Part shown: positions 1-11,104 of the stretch, piece by piece | How the letters are laid out: every line of letters starts with the position of its first letter | Numbering within the stretch: position 1 is the first letter of the stretch | NCBI RefSeq assembly: GCF_000735365.1 | Contig: NZ_JMPL01000019.1 | Span: 1-54,395 of the forward strand | Length of the DNA: 54,395 nucleotides | Source of the DNA: Kluyvera ascorbata ATCC 33433 | Lineage (GTDB): Bacteria; Pseudomonadota; Gammaproteobacteria; Enterobacterales; Enterobacteriaceae | Reading direction: 5' to 3' | Notes under the pieces: generated by a model | What the model was told of the DNA's origin: nothing | What the model saw: the letters and a program-made list of their open reading frames with translations, nothing else | Database searches by the model: none | Program-made: the position numbers and the translations under genes

Positions 1-255
1 ACGCCGTCGGTAAAGCGCTCGGGCCAGGAAAATAGCGGGTACGACCGACAGCAGTGCCGACAGGAACGCCTGCCAGAAGGAAAAGCGCACCACGTGCCAC
101 AGGTAGCTATCGCCGAGCAGCGTTGACCACGATGTTTCCGGCGCGTTCAACCACAGCGCCAGAAACGCCGCCAGCGCGACGGCAACCATCAGCGTGGTTG
201 CCGTTAGCCCTGGATACAGCCAGCGGGGAATTAGCGGCTGGCTGCGCGAAGCCAT
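1..255 (-). CDS. thiP: Thiamine/TPP ABC transporter permease ThiP, N-terminal part
   Basis: This is the first 85 codons of the inner-membrane permease of the thiamine and thiamine pyrophosphate importer ThiBPQ; the rest lies beyond the window edge. The ATG at 255-253 gives MASRSQPLIPRWLYPG, followed by a hydrophobic first membrane segment (about residues 15-40) and the family-typical stretch DSYLWHVVRFSFWQAFLSAL. The start lies inside the end of thiB, a 25-bp overlap that implies translational coupling. The gene is cotranscribed behind the TPP riboswitch upstream of thiB. It is identified by its match to the ThiP N-terminus as I remember it and by its position after thiB. Confidence 0.9.
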   Translation of the reverse strand, partial: MASRSQPLIPRWLYPGLTATTLMVAVALAAFLALWLNAPETSWSTLLGDSYLWHVVRFSFWQAFLSALLSVVPAIFLARALYRRR

Positions 256-1214
256 GCGTTAATCCAGTTTTGACGTTCGGTGGCCACCTGCTGTGGGGTA
301 AATTCCAAAGAGGTTTGCGGTTTCACCAGACTATTAAAGCCTTCAGGCAGCGTGACGTTGGTCACCGGATACATCCAGTTGCCGGTTGGAATGGTGTTCT
401 GGAAGGCCGGAGAAACCATAAACTTCAGGAACTCATCGGCCAGCTTCTGCTGTTTGCTGGCCGCGGTTTTGGCCGCGACTTCCACCTGCAGATAGTGGCC
501 TTCGCTAAAGTTCGCCGCTGCGTAGTTATCTTTCTTCTCATCGATGATGTGGTACGCCGGAGAGGTGGTGTAGCTCAGCACCAGGTCACTTTCCCCTTTC
601 AGGAACAGGCCATAGGCTTCGCTCCAGCCTTTGGTCACGGTGACCGTTTTCGCCGCCAGCTTCTGCCAGGCTTCCGGTGCTTTGTCACCGTAGACTTTTT
701 GCATCCACAGCAGCAGGCCGAGACCCGGCGTGCTGGTGCGCGGATCTTCATAAATCACGCGCCATTTCTGGTCGCTTTCGACCAGCTCTTTCAGGCTTTT
801 CGGTGGGTTCTTCAGCTTGTTTTTGTCGTAGACGAAGGCGAAGTAGCCGTAGTCGAACGGCACGAAGGTGTCGTTGTTCCAGCCGCCTGGTACGGTCACG
901 GCATCCGTTGGGACGTTGCTTTTGGCGAACAGCTTGGTGTCGGTTGCGGCCTGTAGCAGGTTGTTATCGAGCCCCAGCACCACGTCGGCTTTGCTGTTTT
1001 TGCCTTCCATGCGCAGGCGGTTGAGCAGCGAAACGCCATCTTCCAGCGCCACGTACTTCAGCTCGCAGTTGCAGTTGGCTTCAAACGCTTTTTTCACCGC
1101 CGGGCCCGGGCCCCAATCAGCCGAAAAAGAGTCGTAGGTATAGACGGTCAGTACAGGCTTGGCGAGGGCCGGAGCGGCAACCAGCACCAGCAGGGGGAGT
1201 AATTTTTTGAGCAC
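231..1214 (-). CDS. thiB: Thiamine/TPP-binding periplasmic protein
   Basis: ThiB (older name TbpA) captures thiamine, thiamine phosphate and TPP in the periplasm and passes them to ThiP/ThiQ. The 327-residue product matches the usual family length. It starts with a clear signal peptide (MLKKLLPLLVLVAAPALA, cleavage expected before KPVLTVYTYDSF). The mature part is a type 2 periplasmic binding fold with the stretches YEDPRTSTPGLGLLLWMQ and the GNWMYPV motif near the end. It is the first gene of the thiBPQ operon and is preceded by a TPP riboswitch, so expression should fall when TPP is plentiful. Confidence 0.95.
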   Translation of the reverse strand: MLKKLLPLLVLVAAPALAKPVLTVYTYDSFSADWGPGPAVKKAFEANCNCELKYVALEDGVSLLNRLRMEGKNSKADVVLGLDNNLLQAATDTKLFAKSNVPTDAVTVPGGWNNDTFVPFDYGYFAFVYDKNKLKNPPKSLKELVESDQKWRVIYEDPRTSTPGLGLLLWMQKVYGDKAPEAWQKLAAKTVTVTKGWSEAYGLFLKGESDLVLSYTTSPAYHIIDEKKDNYAAANFSEGHYLQVEVAAKTAASKQQKLADEFLKFMVSPAFQNTIPTGNWMYPVTNVTLPEGFNSLVKPQTSLEFTPQQVATERQNWINAWLRAASR

Positions 1215-1255
1215 TTTGCACCTTTATAAAATGGTGGCAAAGGATTTTGAGTTAG

Positions 1256-1342
1256 CCTCAAATCCCTTCGCCGGGATTATCCGGATCAGGTTCGACGGGT
1301 ATTTTCTCAGCTCGCGCACTCGGCGCAGCACCCCGTTGAGAA
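1256..1342 (-). promoter_or_regulatory. TPP riboswitch (THI element) of thiBPQ
   Basis: Read on the minus strand, the 5' leader of thiB contains the conserved THI-box parts in order: GGGGTGC, CTGAGA, ACCC, GAACCTGATCCGGATAAT and CCGGCGAAGGGA, closed by a short outer stem. This aptamer binds TPP and in enterobacteria usually blocks ribosome access or causes termination when TPP is abundant. The element ends about 40 nt before the thiB ATG. There is no strong U-run hairpin after it, which fits control of translation initiation. The edges are approximate. Confidence 0.93.
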
Positions 1343-1380
1343 CGGCACATTGTAATGATTACGTGAATAAATCAAAAGCC

Positions 1381-3036
1381 TTAAGGATCCGGCGGTGCAA
1401 ACCAGGCGGATTTAAAGTCGAACCAGCCGAGGGTGTTCATGCGAACGCCGCGCATACTGCGCTGGCCTTGTAGCATCAGCCAGTGGTGGATCAGCGGCAC
1501 AATAGACTGATTTGCCAGCAGACTTTGGCACCAGTCGGGCAGCGACAGCTCCCCCGCGCGCCAGCGCTGCGCGTCCTGTTCCCAGTCGATGGGAATACAG
1601 TGGCGAATCAGCGGGACTTCATAAAGATAGGCAAAGAGTGAGAAATCGAGCGGCAGCGTAAAGTTGGCGCTGTTAAGCCAGATATCGCTGACCACCTCGC
1701 CGCGGTGCCACTCATCATAGTCCACTTCCTGAATAACCAGCTTGACCTGATGCGCCGCCAGCAGCGCTTCCATTATCTGGCCGATAGTCCGGTGTTCAAC
1801 GTGATCGCGGTAGTAGGTGAGGGTGACCGACTCAAGACCTGCCGGTTTTTCACAGGTGTGGCTACGGGCATGGTGCCAGCGGGGGAGCAGGCCGTAGGCC
1901 GGGAACCAGTGGCTCTGGTGCTGCTCGCCTGCGTGATACAGCAGGTTGTTCGGGTGGAAAATGTGGCTCAGCCACTGTCGTACTGCCGGGTTGTTGCCGC
2001 GCGAACTGCGTGCGTCAAACAGCAGATAGTAGCAGCCCTCTTCGAGACGGCTTTCCACCGCCTTTTCGCTCTGGGTGGTGCCCTGAAGCGTCAGGCCGCC
2101 GTTCGGCTCTTCGCTGATTTCTGGCAGTACCCAGACGTTTACCTCGTCAATCAGCGCCCGGAAACCGAAGTAGTCGTCAAAGGCGTGGATCTTCAGCTGG
2201 TTCTGGTTGTTGCGGGCGACCGCATACGGCCCGGTCCCCACCGGCATGCGCGAGAAGTCGCTGAGCGATTGCCATTCGCGGGGCAGAATCATCGCCGACA
2301 CCTGGCCGAACAACCACGGTAGCCAGCGATCGGGCTCGCTCAGATGCACGTCGAGCGTCCAGGCGGTAGGAGAATGAATGCGCGTGATGTTGGAAAAGAG
2401 CGATAGCGTCATGCTGCGATGCAGCGAACTGATGACGTCTTCCATCTCCAGTTCGCGACCGTGATGAAAATGAATGCCGGGGCGCAAGTAAAAACGCCAG
2501 TGTAATGGGGAAATGGCCTGCCAATGGTGCGCAATATCCGCTTCCAGTTCCCCATTTACCTCGTTTACTCGGGTCAGTGCGCTGAATATCTGCCGCGCGA
2601 TATGGGTTTCCGAGCGTCTAAGCGCCGTTCCTGGCAGTAAATTGTGCATCGGGCGATAGTAAAGCACCCGCAGAATGTGCCGCCCCTGACGGAAGCTGCG
2701 GCCAAGATGCGACACCAGCATCTGGCGCACCGCCGCCTTATCGCCGACTAACTGTACCAGCTGATCTATCCTATCCTGCTCGAGCAAATCTTCCGCGCGC
2801 TGTTGCTGAAGCGCCAGGCCGGTATAAAGGAAAGTCAGCTTAGAGCGCTTACCGCGCCCGGCTTCCGCCTCCCAGGTCAACCATCCGCGCGCCTCCATGG
2901 TGTTTAAAAGCGTACGCATATGACGGCGAGAGCAGTTCAGCAGCTCGGCCAGTGAGTTGAGCGTGGTTTCCTGTGATTTTCCCTCACAGCACTGCCACAA
3001 ACGGATGAACTGCTGCTGTAATCGACCTGAAGGCAT
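1381..3036 (-). CDS. sgrR: SgrR, transcriptional activator of the sgrS small RNA
   Basis: SgrR activates sgrS during glucose-phosphate stress and represses its own gene. The 551-residue product has an N-terminal winged-helix DNA-binding domain (about residues 1-110, including [19 protein letters not shown]) followed by a region related to periplasmic solute-binding proteins (family SBP_bac_5, about 160-500), thought to sense a small sugar-phosphate-related ligand. Length and order match the E. coli protein. It is transcribed divergently from sgrS across a gap of about 67 bp, the known arrangement in which one regulator binds the shared promoter region. Confidence 0.95.
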   Translation of the reverse strand: MPSGRLQQQFIRLWQCCEGKSQETTLNSLAELLNCSRRHMRTLLNTMEARGWLTWEAEAGRGKRSKLTFLYTGLALQQQRAEDLLEQDRIDQLVQLVGDKAAVRQMLVSHLGRSFRQGRHILRVLYYRPMHNLLPGTALRRSETHIARQIFSALTRVNEVNGELEADIAHHWQAISPLHWRFYLRPGIHFHHGRELEMEDVISSLHRSMTLSLFSNITRIHSPTAWTLDVHLSEPDRWLPWLFGQVSAMILPREWQSLSDFSRMPVGTGPYAVARNNQNQLKIHAFDDYFGFRALIDEVNVWVLPEISEEPNGGLTLQGTTQSEKAVESRLEEGCYYLLFDARSSRGNNPAVRQWLSHIFHPNNLLYHAGEQHQSHWFPAYGLLPRWHHARSHTCEKPAGLESVTLTYYRDHVEHRTIGQIMEALLAAHQVKLVIQEVDYDEWHRGEVVSDIWLNSANFTLPLDFSLFAYLYEVPLIRHCIPIDWEQDAQRWRAGELSLPDWCQSLLANQSIVPLIHHWLMLQGQRSMRGVRMNTLGWFDFKSAWFAPPDP

Positions 3037-3103
3037 AAAAGGGGAACTCCTGATAAAAACTCAGCAATTTATTAATCCCTATATTAAGCCAATAATTGAT
3101 TTC
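3037..3103. promoter_or_regulatory. Divergent sgrR/sgrS promoter region
   Basis: This AT-rich gap separates the sgrR start codon from the inferred 5' end of SgrS. A -10-like AATAAT at 3091-3096 lies seven bases before G3104, the base that aligns with the known SgrS 5' end (GATGAAGC). A weak -35 (TTTATT, 3068-3073) lies 17 bp further up, as expected for an activator-dependent promoter. SgrR presumably binds here. I cannot define its operator from one sequence. Confidence 0.6.
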
Positions 3104-3134
3104 GATGAAGCGAAGGGGAAATGAGGAGGTCACC

Positions 3135-3272
3135 ATGTATCAGTTCTACCGGCGTTATTTCTCTGCCACCAAAAATGTTTCCTGGCTGGCCCGTCAGGCG
3201 ACTGCACAGCGGCTTGAAGTGCTGAACTATCTGATGCAATGGGAAGTTACGAACCCGACCTCTGAGTATTAA
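3135..3272 (+). CDS. sgrT: SgrT, small inhibitor of glucose PTS transport
   Basis: This 45-residue peptide is encoded inside SgrS. SgrT binds the glucose permease EIICB-Glc (PtsG) and blocks uptake. The ATG at 3135 has a strong Shine-Dalgarno AGGAGG at 3123-3128. The peptide begins MYQFYRRYFSATKNV and contains the characteristic QRLEVLNYLMQWE core. It ends in TNPTSEY, about two residues longer than the 43-residue E. coli peptide, and its last codons (CT GAG TAT TAA) form the extra copy of the SgrS seed segment. Confidence 0.92.
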   Translation: MYQFYRRYFSATKNVSWLARQATAQRLEVLNYLMQWEVTNPTSEY

Positions 3273-3301
3273 TTCGCCTAATCATGTGTGACTGAGTATT
3301 T

Positions 3302-3332
3302 GCCAGCAGGTATCATCTGCTGGCTTTTTTTT
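3302..3332 (+). terminator. SgrS intrinsic terminator
   Basis: The stem GCCAGCAG/CTGCTGGC surrounds a short loop and is followed by eight Ts (3325-3332). The U tail is also the usual Hfq-binding site of such sRNAs. Confidence 0.93.
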
Positions 3333-3355
3333 ATTCTTTCGCGAAAGGATTTCTG

Positions 3356-4534
3356 ATGCTCTGGTTAATGACGATGGGACGACGTCTCAACGGTGTGTAT
3401 GCCGCCTTTATGCTGGTGGCGTTTATGATGGGCGTGGCGGGGGCGTTGCAGGCGCCAACGCTGAGCCTGTATCTCAGTCGAGAAGTTGGGGTGCAGCCGT
3501 TCTGGGTAGGGCTGTTCTATACCGTCAATGCTATCGCCGGGATCGTCGTCAGCCTGGGGCTGGCAAAACGATCCGATAACCGGGGTGACCGACGTAAGCT
3601 GATTATGTTCTGCTGCCTGATGGCGGTGGGCAACGCGCTGCTTTTCGCCTTCAACCGCCACTACCTGACGCTGATTACCTGCGGCGTGCTGTTGGCTTCC
3701 ATCGCTAATGCGGCGATGCCGCAGCTGTTTGCGCTGGCGCGTGAATATGCCGATAGCTCGGCGCGTGAAGTGGTGATGTTCAGCTCGGTGATGCGTGCGC
3801 AGCTGTCGCTGGCGTGGGTGATTGGCCCGCCGCTGGCCTTTATGCTGGCGCTCAACTATGGCTTTACCGCCATGTTCTCTATTGCCGCCGTGATTTTCGT
3901 GATTAGCCTGACGCTGATTGCTCTGACGCTACCATCGGTGGCGCGAGTCGAACAGCACGCCGACGTGGTGCAGAATCAGATTAGCGGCTGGAAGGACAGC
4001 AACGTGCGGATGCTGTTTATTGCCTCCACGCTGATGTGGACCTGCAACACCATGTATATCATTGATATGCCGCTGTGGATCAGTAGCGATCTCGGTCTGT
4101 CGGATAGCCTGGCGGGGATCCTGATGGGGACGGCGGCGGGGTTGGAAATTCCGGCGATGATCCTCGCGGGTTACTACGTGAAGCGCTTTGGTAAGCGGCG
4201 GATGATGGTGACGGCGGTAGCCGCCGGGGTGCTGTTCTACGTCGGGCTGATCTTCTTCCACAGCCACACGTCGCTGCTGGTGCTCCAGCTGTTTAACGCG
4301 GTGTTTATCGGTATTGTTGCCGGGATTGGCATGCTGTGGTTCCAGGACCTGATGCCGGGGCGTGCGGGGGCAGCGACCACGCTGTTTACCAACAGCATTT
4401 CAACCGGGGTTATTCTGGCGGGGATTATTCAGGGGGCGCTGGCGCAGAGCTTTGGCCATTTCTCGGTGTACTGGGTGATTGCCGGGATTTCGCTGGTGAC
4501 GCTGGTGATGACCGGGCGGGTGAAGGACGTTTAG
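3356..4534 (+). CDS. setA: Sugar efflux transporter SetA (MFS)
   Basis: SetA is an inner-membrane proton-driven exporter of sugars and sugar analogues, linked to the SgrS glucose-phosphate stress response. The 392-residue product matches the E. coli length and has about twelve hydrophobic segments. It starts MLWLMTMGRRLNGVYAAFM and ends GRVKDV. The major facilitator signature between helices 2 and 3 appears as LAKRSDNRGDRRK (about residues 70-82). It starts 24 nt after the SgrS terminator, with a Shine-Dalgarno GAAAGGA upstream. In E. coli it can be cotranscribed with sgrS by read-through, and the spacing here allows that. Confidence 0.95.
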   Translation: MLWLMTMGRRLNGVYAAFMLVAFMMGVAGALQAPTLSLYLSREVGVQPFWVGLFYTVNAIAGIVVSLGLAKRSDNRGDRRKLIMFCCLMAVGNALLFAFNRHYLTLITCGVLLASIANAAMPQLFALAREYADSSAREVVMFSSVMRAQLSLAWVIGPPLAFMLALNYGFTAMFSIAAVIFVISLTLIALTLPSVARVEQHADVVQNQISGWKDSNVRMLFIASTLMWTCNTMYIIDMPLWISSDLGLSDSLAGILMGTAAGLEIPAMILAGYYVKRFGKRRMMVTAVAAGVLFYVGLIFFHSHTSLLVLQLFNAVFIGIVAGIGMLWFQDLMPGRAGAATTLFTNSISTGVILAGIIQGALAQSFGHFSVYWVIAGISLVTLVMTGRVKDV

Positions 4535-4547
4535 TCTGGAGCCGTCC

Positions 4548-4580
4548 CGCCTTATCTGGGCTAGTAGCCCGGATAAGGCG
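4548..4580. repeat. REP-like palindrome between convergent setA and leuD
   Basis: CGCCTTATCTGGGCT (4548-4562) pairs with AGCCCGGATAAGGCG (4566-4580) through a three-base loop, with a single T/G mismatch pairing. Its GCCCGGATAAGGCG core resembles enterobacterial REP (palindromic unit) sequences. A second hairpin, CGCTGCCTCC/GGAGGCAGCG (4587-4608), follows at once. Neither has a T-run. They sit between two converging operons, where such hairpins protect 3' ends. Confidence 0.8.
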
Positions 4581-4618
4581 TGAACGCGCTGCCTCCGGGG
4601 AGGCAGCGGCGTTACGGA

Positions 4619-5224
4619 TTACTGCATAAACGCCGGCTGCTTGTTTTCGTAAGCCGAAATAGCGTCTTCGTGTTGCAGCGTCAGGCCAATGCTATCCAGC
4701 CCGTTCAACATGCAGTGACGACGGAAGTCGTCAATCTTAAAGCTGTAGGATTTCTCCCCCGCTTTAACCACCTGCGCTTCCAGATCCACTTCAAACGTAA
4801 TGCCCGGGTTGGCTTTCACCAGCGCAAACATCTCGTCCACCTGTGCATCGCTCAATGTCACCGGCAGCAACTGGTTATTAAAGCTGTTGCCGTAGAAGAT
4901 ATCGGCAAAGCTTGGGGCAATGACCACTTTAAAACCGTAATCGGTCAGCGCCCACGGTGCGTGCTCGCGTGATGAACCACAGCCGAAGTTTTCGCGCGCC
5001 AGCAAAATGGAAGCACCTTTGAACTCAGGGAAGTTCAGCACGAACTCAGGGTTCGGCTGCTCGCCTTTGTCGTCGAGGAAGCGCCAGTCGTTGAACAGGT
5101 GCGCGCCAAAACCGGTGCGGGTCACTTTCTGCAAAAACTGTTTTGGAATGATGGCATCGGTATCGACGTTCGCGGCATCCAGCGGCACCACCAGTCCCGT
5201 ATGTTGGGTAAATTTCTCAGCCAT
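4619..5224 (-). CDS. leuD: 3-isopropylmalate dehydratase small subunit
   Basis: LeuD pairs with LeuC to form isopropylmalate isomerase, which converts 2-isopropylmalate to 3-isopropylmalate in leucine synthesis. The 201-residue product has the normal length and shows the swivel-domain motifs [11 protein letters not shown] (about residues 21-31) and [15 protein letters not shown] (about 79-93), which close over the substrate and iron-sulfur site. It is the last gene of leuLABCD, 12 nt after leuC. Confidence 0.97.
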   Translation of the reverse strand: MAEKFTQHTGLVVPLDAANVDTDAIIPKQFLQKVTRTGFGAHLFNDWRFLDDKGEQPNPEFVLNFPEFKGASILLARENFGCGSSREHAPWALTDYGFKVVIAPSFADIFYGNSFNNQLLPVTLSDAQVDEMFALVKANPGITFEVDLEAQVVKAGEKSYSFKIDDFRRHCMLNGLDSIGLTLQHEDAISAYENKQPAFMQ

Positions 5225-5236
5225 GATGGTGTTTCC

Positions 5237-6637
5237 TTATTTCAAGCTACGAATGTCGGCGAAATGGCCGGTTACCGCGGCCGCTGCGGCCATGGCCGGG
5301 CTAACCAGATGGGTACGACCACCGCGGCCCTGACGGCCTTCAAAGTTACGGTTGCTGGTAGAAGCACAGCGCTCGCCTGGGTTCAGACGGTCGTTGTTCA
5401 TTGCCAGACACATAGAACAGCCCGGCAGACGCCATTCAAAACCGGCTTCGATAAAGATCTTATCCAGACCTTCTGCTTCCGCCTGCGCTTTCACCGGGCC
5501 GGAGCCAGGCACGACCAGGGCCTGAACGCCTGGGGCGACTTTACGGCCTTTGGCGATTTCCGCCGCCGCGCGTAAATCTTCAATACGCGAGTTGGTGCAG
5601 GAGCCAATAAACACTTTGTCGATAGCCACGTCGGTCAACGGGATACCGGATTTCAGACCCATATACGCCAGCGCTTTTTCCGCGGAGGCACGTTCAACCG
5701 GGTCGCTGAACGATGACGGGTCCGGAATGTTGTCATTCACGGAAATCACCTGGCCTGGGTTAGTGCCCCAGGTCACCTGCGGCGCAATCTCTTCCGCCTG
5801 CAGGGTAACCACCGTATCGAAGGCCGCGCCGTCGTCGGTTTGCAGGGTTTTCCAGTAGGCGACGGCTTCGTCAAAATCTTTGCCTTTCGGCGCGTGCAGA
5901 CGGCCTTCCACATAGTTGAAGGTGGTCTGGTCTGGTGCAACCAGGCCCGCTTTCGCCCCCATCTCAATAGCCATGTTGCACAGGGTCATACGGCCTTCCA
6001 TGCTCAGGTCGCGAATCGCCTGACCGCAGAATTCCACCACGTGGCCGGTGCCGCCTGCGCTACCGGTTTTACCGATAATTGCCAGCACGATGTCTTTGGC
6101 GGTGATACCCGGTGCGGCTTTGCCGTTCACTTCAATCTTCATGGTTTTGGCGCGACCCTGCTTCAGGGTCTGGGTTGCCAGCACGTGTTCTACTTCGGAG
6201 GTGCCGATACCAAACGCCAGCGCGCCGAATGCGCCGTGGGTGGCGGTATGGGAGTCGCCGCAGACGATGGTCATGCCCGGCAGGGTAACGCCCTGTTCTG
6301 GCCCCATGACGTGGACGATGCCCTGATATGGGTGATTCAGGTCATACAGTTCGACGCCGAACTCGTTGCAGTTCTTAATCAGCTCCTGCATCTGGATACG
6401 CGCCATCTCGCCGGAGGCGTTGATGTCTTTGGTCTGCGTAGAGACGTTGTGATCCATGGTGGCGAAGGTTTTACCCGGCTGACGCACCGGGCGGTTGTGC
6501 GCGCGCAGGCCATCAAACGCCTGCGGTGAAGTCACTTCATGCACCAGGTGGCGGTCGATATACAGCAGCGGCGTTTCGTTTGGCGCTTCGTAAACCACGT
6601 GAGCATCAAACAACTTTTCGTACAAGGTCTTCGCCAT
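5237..6637 (-). CDS. leuC: 3-isopropylmalate dehydratase large subunit
   Basis: LeuC is the catalytic aconitase-family subunit carrying a [4Fe-4S] cluster. It has 466 residues, the family length. Cluster cysteines are visible in [13 protein letters not shown] (about residue 347) and in [10 protein letters not shown] (about 407 and 410). The active-site stretch [14 protein letters not shown] (about 125-138) is intact. The gene lies 2 nt downstream of leuB and is translated with leuD to form the heterodimer. Confidence 0.97.
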   Translation of the reverse strand: MAKTLYEKLFDAHVVYEAPNETPLLYIDRHLVHEVTSPQAFDGLRAHNRPVRQPGKTFATMDHNVSTQTKDINASGEMARIQMQELIKNCNEFGVELYDLNHPYQGIVHVMGPEQGVTLPGMTIVCGDSHTATHGAFGALAFGIGTSEVEHVLATQTLKQGRAKTMKIEVNGKAAPGITAKDIVLAIIGKTGSAGGTGHVVEFCGQAIRDLSMEGRMTLCNMAIEMGAKAGLVAPDQTTFNYVEGRLHAPKGKDFDEAVAYWKTLQTDDGAAFDTVVTLQAEEIAPQVTWGTNPGQVISVNDNIPDPSSFSDPVERASAEKALAYMGLKSGIPLTDVAIDKVFIGSCTNSRIEDLRAAAEIAKGRKVAPGVQALVVPGSGPVKAQAEAEGLDKIFIEAGFEWRLPGCSMCLAMNNDRLNPGERCASTSNRNFEGRQGRGGRTHLVSPAMAAAAAVTGHFADIRSLK

Positions 6638-6639
6638 GA

Positions 6640-9302
<2,663 letters not shown>

Positions 9303-9345
9303 GGTTTAGGTCCTTGGTTAACTTGGGGCGCCTTGCTACGAGCAT

Positions 9346-9375
9346 AAAAAAACCCGCGCAGCGGCGCGGGTTTTT
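9346..9375 (-). terminator. leu operon attenuator
   Basis: On the minus strand the stem AAAAACCCGCGC/GCGCGGGTTTTT ends in a run of Ts (complement of A9346-A9352), located between leuL and leuA. It is the transcription attenuator. When charged tRNA-Leu is plentiful, the ribosome clears the CUA codons of leuL and this terminator forms. Confidence 0.93.
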
Positions 9376-9392
9376 CGTTTACTGATGATGAC

Positions 9393-9479
9393 TTAACGTT
9401 GAACGTCGCACACCAGCCTACCGCGCACAGAAGAGGCGTTTAGTAGTAGTAGGCCGTTGAAGCGAGTGGTACGGAACAT
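9393..9479 (-). CDS. leuL: leu operon leader peptide
   Basis: This 28-residue peptide, MFRTTRFNGLLLLNASSVRG and eight more residues, contains four consecutive leucines, all encoded by the rare codon CTA. Stalling at these codons when leucine is scarce prevents formation of the downstream attenuator. The ATG at 9479-9477 is preceded by GGAGAATG, and the stop is at 9395-9393. The GLLLLNASS core matches the E. coli leader as I recall it; both ends differ, as is normal for leader peptides. Confidence 0.9.
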   Translation of the reverse strand: MFRTTRFNGLLLLNASSVRGRLVCDVQR

Positions 9480-9514
9480 GTCATCATTCTCCAGATGAAT
9501 TCGATATGCTTTTA

Positions 9515-9543
9515 GTGGTACTGGATATGGTTTCTGATGTCAA
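9515..9543 (-). promoter_or_regulatory. leuLABCD promoter
   Basis: On the minus strand, TTGACA (9543-9538) is followed after 17 bp by TACCAC (9520-9515). The position and the downstream GCATATCG/ATTCATCTGG stretch match the known leu promoter. The -10 is poor, in line with the stringent and supercoiling sensitivity reported for this promoter in Salmonella. Confidence 0.7.
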
Positions 9544-10081
9544 CCCTGGCAGGTGAAATGAAGCCGATTTTGTTATCAAACCGAAACGGTAGAATTAGCT
9601 AATTGTGCTGAAGGAGGTCGCATTTTATAGATGATCGTTTCATACGTTGATTCATGATTTTCATATTTTGTCGCATTTAAACATGAATCATCGCAAACGC
9701 TCATGAGTTTGACATTTTTGAGGTTCCGATCTATCTCTATGATAAATATATGGTTGTTGTTCTTTTTCTGTTGTGTTGTGAATTTAAGAGAACTCTTTTT
9801 GATATAAAATGTTAATTATTAAAGCCAGTAAAATAAAACACTTTAATAATACTTAATATATTCGTCCGATTTTGGAATGTTGTCTATTCGCGCAATCTAT
9901 GGGTAAACTACATGACATTCACTTGGTGATATTGATGGGTTTGAATTTTGCCCATCAGCAAACTTGCCTTGTTATCTTTATATATTCCTATTTTTTATTG
10001 AATTCTCTTTTTTGGATCTTATATGCATGGTAAATCATATAGCCTCAGTTTATTTTTGCTATTTAGCAAAGGGAGTTTTGT
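9544..10081. promoter_or_regulatory. AT-rich leuO upstream region
   Basis: The 540 bp between the leu promoter and leuO hold no convincing gene. The sequence is far more AT-rich than its surroundings, especially 9640-9870, as expected of the H-NS-silenced leuO control region of E. coli and Salmonella. It contains a perfect inverted repeat ATTATTAAAG/CTTTAATAAT (9815-9824 and 9841-9850) and a second dyad TGATGGG/CCCATCA (9933-9939 and 9951-9957). The leuO promoter should lie in the last 100-200 bp. I cannot place its start site with confidence. Confidence 0.65.
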
Positions 10082-11053
10082 ATGACATTGGAGTCTGATA
10101 GCGTCATTAATGCGCCGGAGCAGCAGCGCACATCAATAAATGAAGGAAATAAACCCCAGCTGCGGATGGTGGATTTAAATTTGCTGACCGTATTTGACGC
10201 GGTGATGCAAGAACAAAACATTACTCGCGCCGCTCATATTCTTGGAATGTCACAGCCTGCGGTCAGTAACGCTGTCGCTCGTTTGAAAGTGATGTTTAAT
10301 GATGAATTATTTGTGCGGTATGGCCGCGGTATTCAGCCGACAGCACGTGCCTTCCAGCTGTTTGGTTCTGTCCGCCAGGCGTTGCAGCTCGTGCAAAATG
10401 AATTACCGGGTTCTGGTTTTGAACCATTAAGCAGTGAGCGAGTATTTAATCTTTGCGTATGCAGCCCTCTGGATAACTATTTAACTTCAATCATTCTTAA
10501 TAAAGTAAGTGAAGTAGCGCCGCATATTCATATGGTTTTCAAGTCGTCATTAAATCAAAATACTGAACATCAGCTGCGCTATCAGGAAATCGAGTTTGTG
10601 TTGGGCTATGAAGAGTTCCGTCGCCCTGAATTTGCCTGTGTGCCGTTATTCAATGATGAAATGGTTCTGGTGGCGAGCGACAAGCATCCCCGTATACATG
10701 GACCGGTAACTGAGGCCGATATTTATAGCGAAGAACACGCCGTTGTTTCTCTGGATCGCTATGCATCGTTTAGCCAGCCTTGGTATGACACCATTGATAA
10801 ACAGGGCCGTATTGCCTATCAGGGAATGGCATTGATCAGCGTACTCAATGTTGTGTCCCAGACGCAGCTGGTTGCCGTTGCCCCTCGTCGCCTGGCGGAA
10901 GAGTTTTCCGAGCAGTTGGGCCTACAGATTTTACCGTTGCCAATGAAGTTAAATAGCCGTACCTGCTATCTTTCCTGGCATGAAGCGGCAGGCCGCGATA
11001 AAGGCCATCAATGGATGGAAGAGTTACTGATTAGCGCGTGCCGTCCGCAGTAA
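10082..11053 (+). CDS. leuO: LysR-type regulator LeuO
   Basis: LeuO is a pleiotropic LysR-family regulator that relieves H-NS silencing at many loci and affects leu, bgl, cas and stress genes. The 323-residue product has the LysR winged helix (about residues 30-90, with [18 protein letters not shown] and [14 protein letters not shown]) and a C-terminal co-inducer domain with the conserved [15 protein letters not shown] and [19 protein letters not shown] stretches. The N-terminal 28 residues before [13 protein letters not shown] are variable and a little longer than in E. coli (314 residues). Its place between leu and ilvIH is the conserved one. Confidence 0.95.
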   Translation: MTLESDSVINAPEQQRTSINEGNKPQLRMVDLNLLTVFDAVMQEQNITRAAHILGMSQPAVSNAVARLKVMFNDELFVRYGRGIQPTARAFQLFGSVRQALQLVQNELPGSGFEPLSSERVFNLCVCSPLDNYLTSIILNKVSEVAPHIHMVFKSSLNQNTEHQLRYQEIEFVLGYEEFRRPEFACVPLFNDEMVLVASDKHPRIHGPVTEADIYSEEHAVVSLDRYASFSQPWYDTIDKQGRIAYQGMALISVLNVVSQTQLVAVAPRRLAEEFSEQLGLQILPLPMKLNSRTCYLSWHEAAGRDKGHQWMEELLISACRPQ

Positions 11054-11062
11054 TAACCCGTC

Positions 11063-11104
11063 AGACAAACAGAGTGTTGATGCATTCTGTTTGTCTTGTT
11101 TTTT
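11063..11104 (+). terminator. leuO terminator
   Basis: AGACAAACAGA (11063-11073) pairs perfectly with TCTGTTTGTCT (11086-11096) and is followed by TGTTTTTT. This 11-bp intrinsic terminator lies just after the leuO stop. Confidence 0.88.

Larger units (their letters stand above)
3104..3332 (+). ncRNA. sgrS: SgrS, dual-function Hfq-dependent small RNA
   Basis: SgrS base-pairs with ptsG (and manXYZ) mRNA to stop synthesis of sugar-PTS transporters when phosphosugars accumulate, and it also encodes SgrT. The 5' end GATGAAGCGAAGGGG, the embedded sgrT frame, the seed GTGTGACTGAGTATT (about 3286-3300) and a terminator hairpin with eight Ts (3302-3332) all lie in the order known from E. coli, in the same place between sgrR and setA. 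Two local differences are notable: a second copy of CTGAGTATT at 3262-3270 at the end of sgrT, and no small hairpin between the seed and the terminator stem. Confidence 0.93.
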
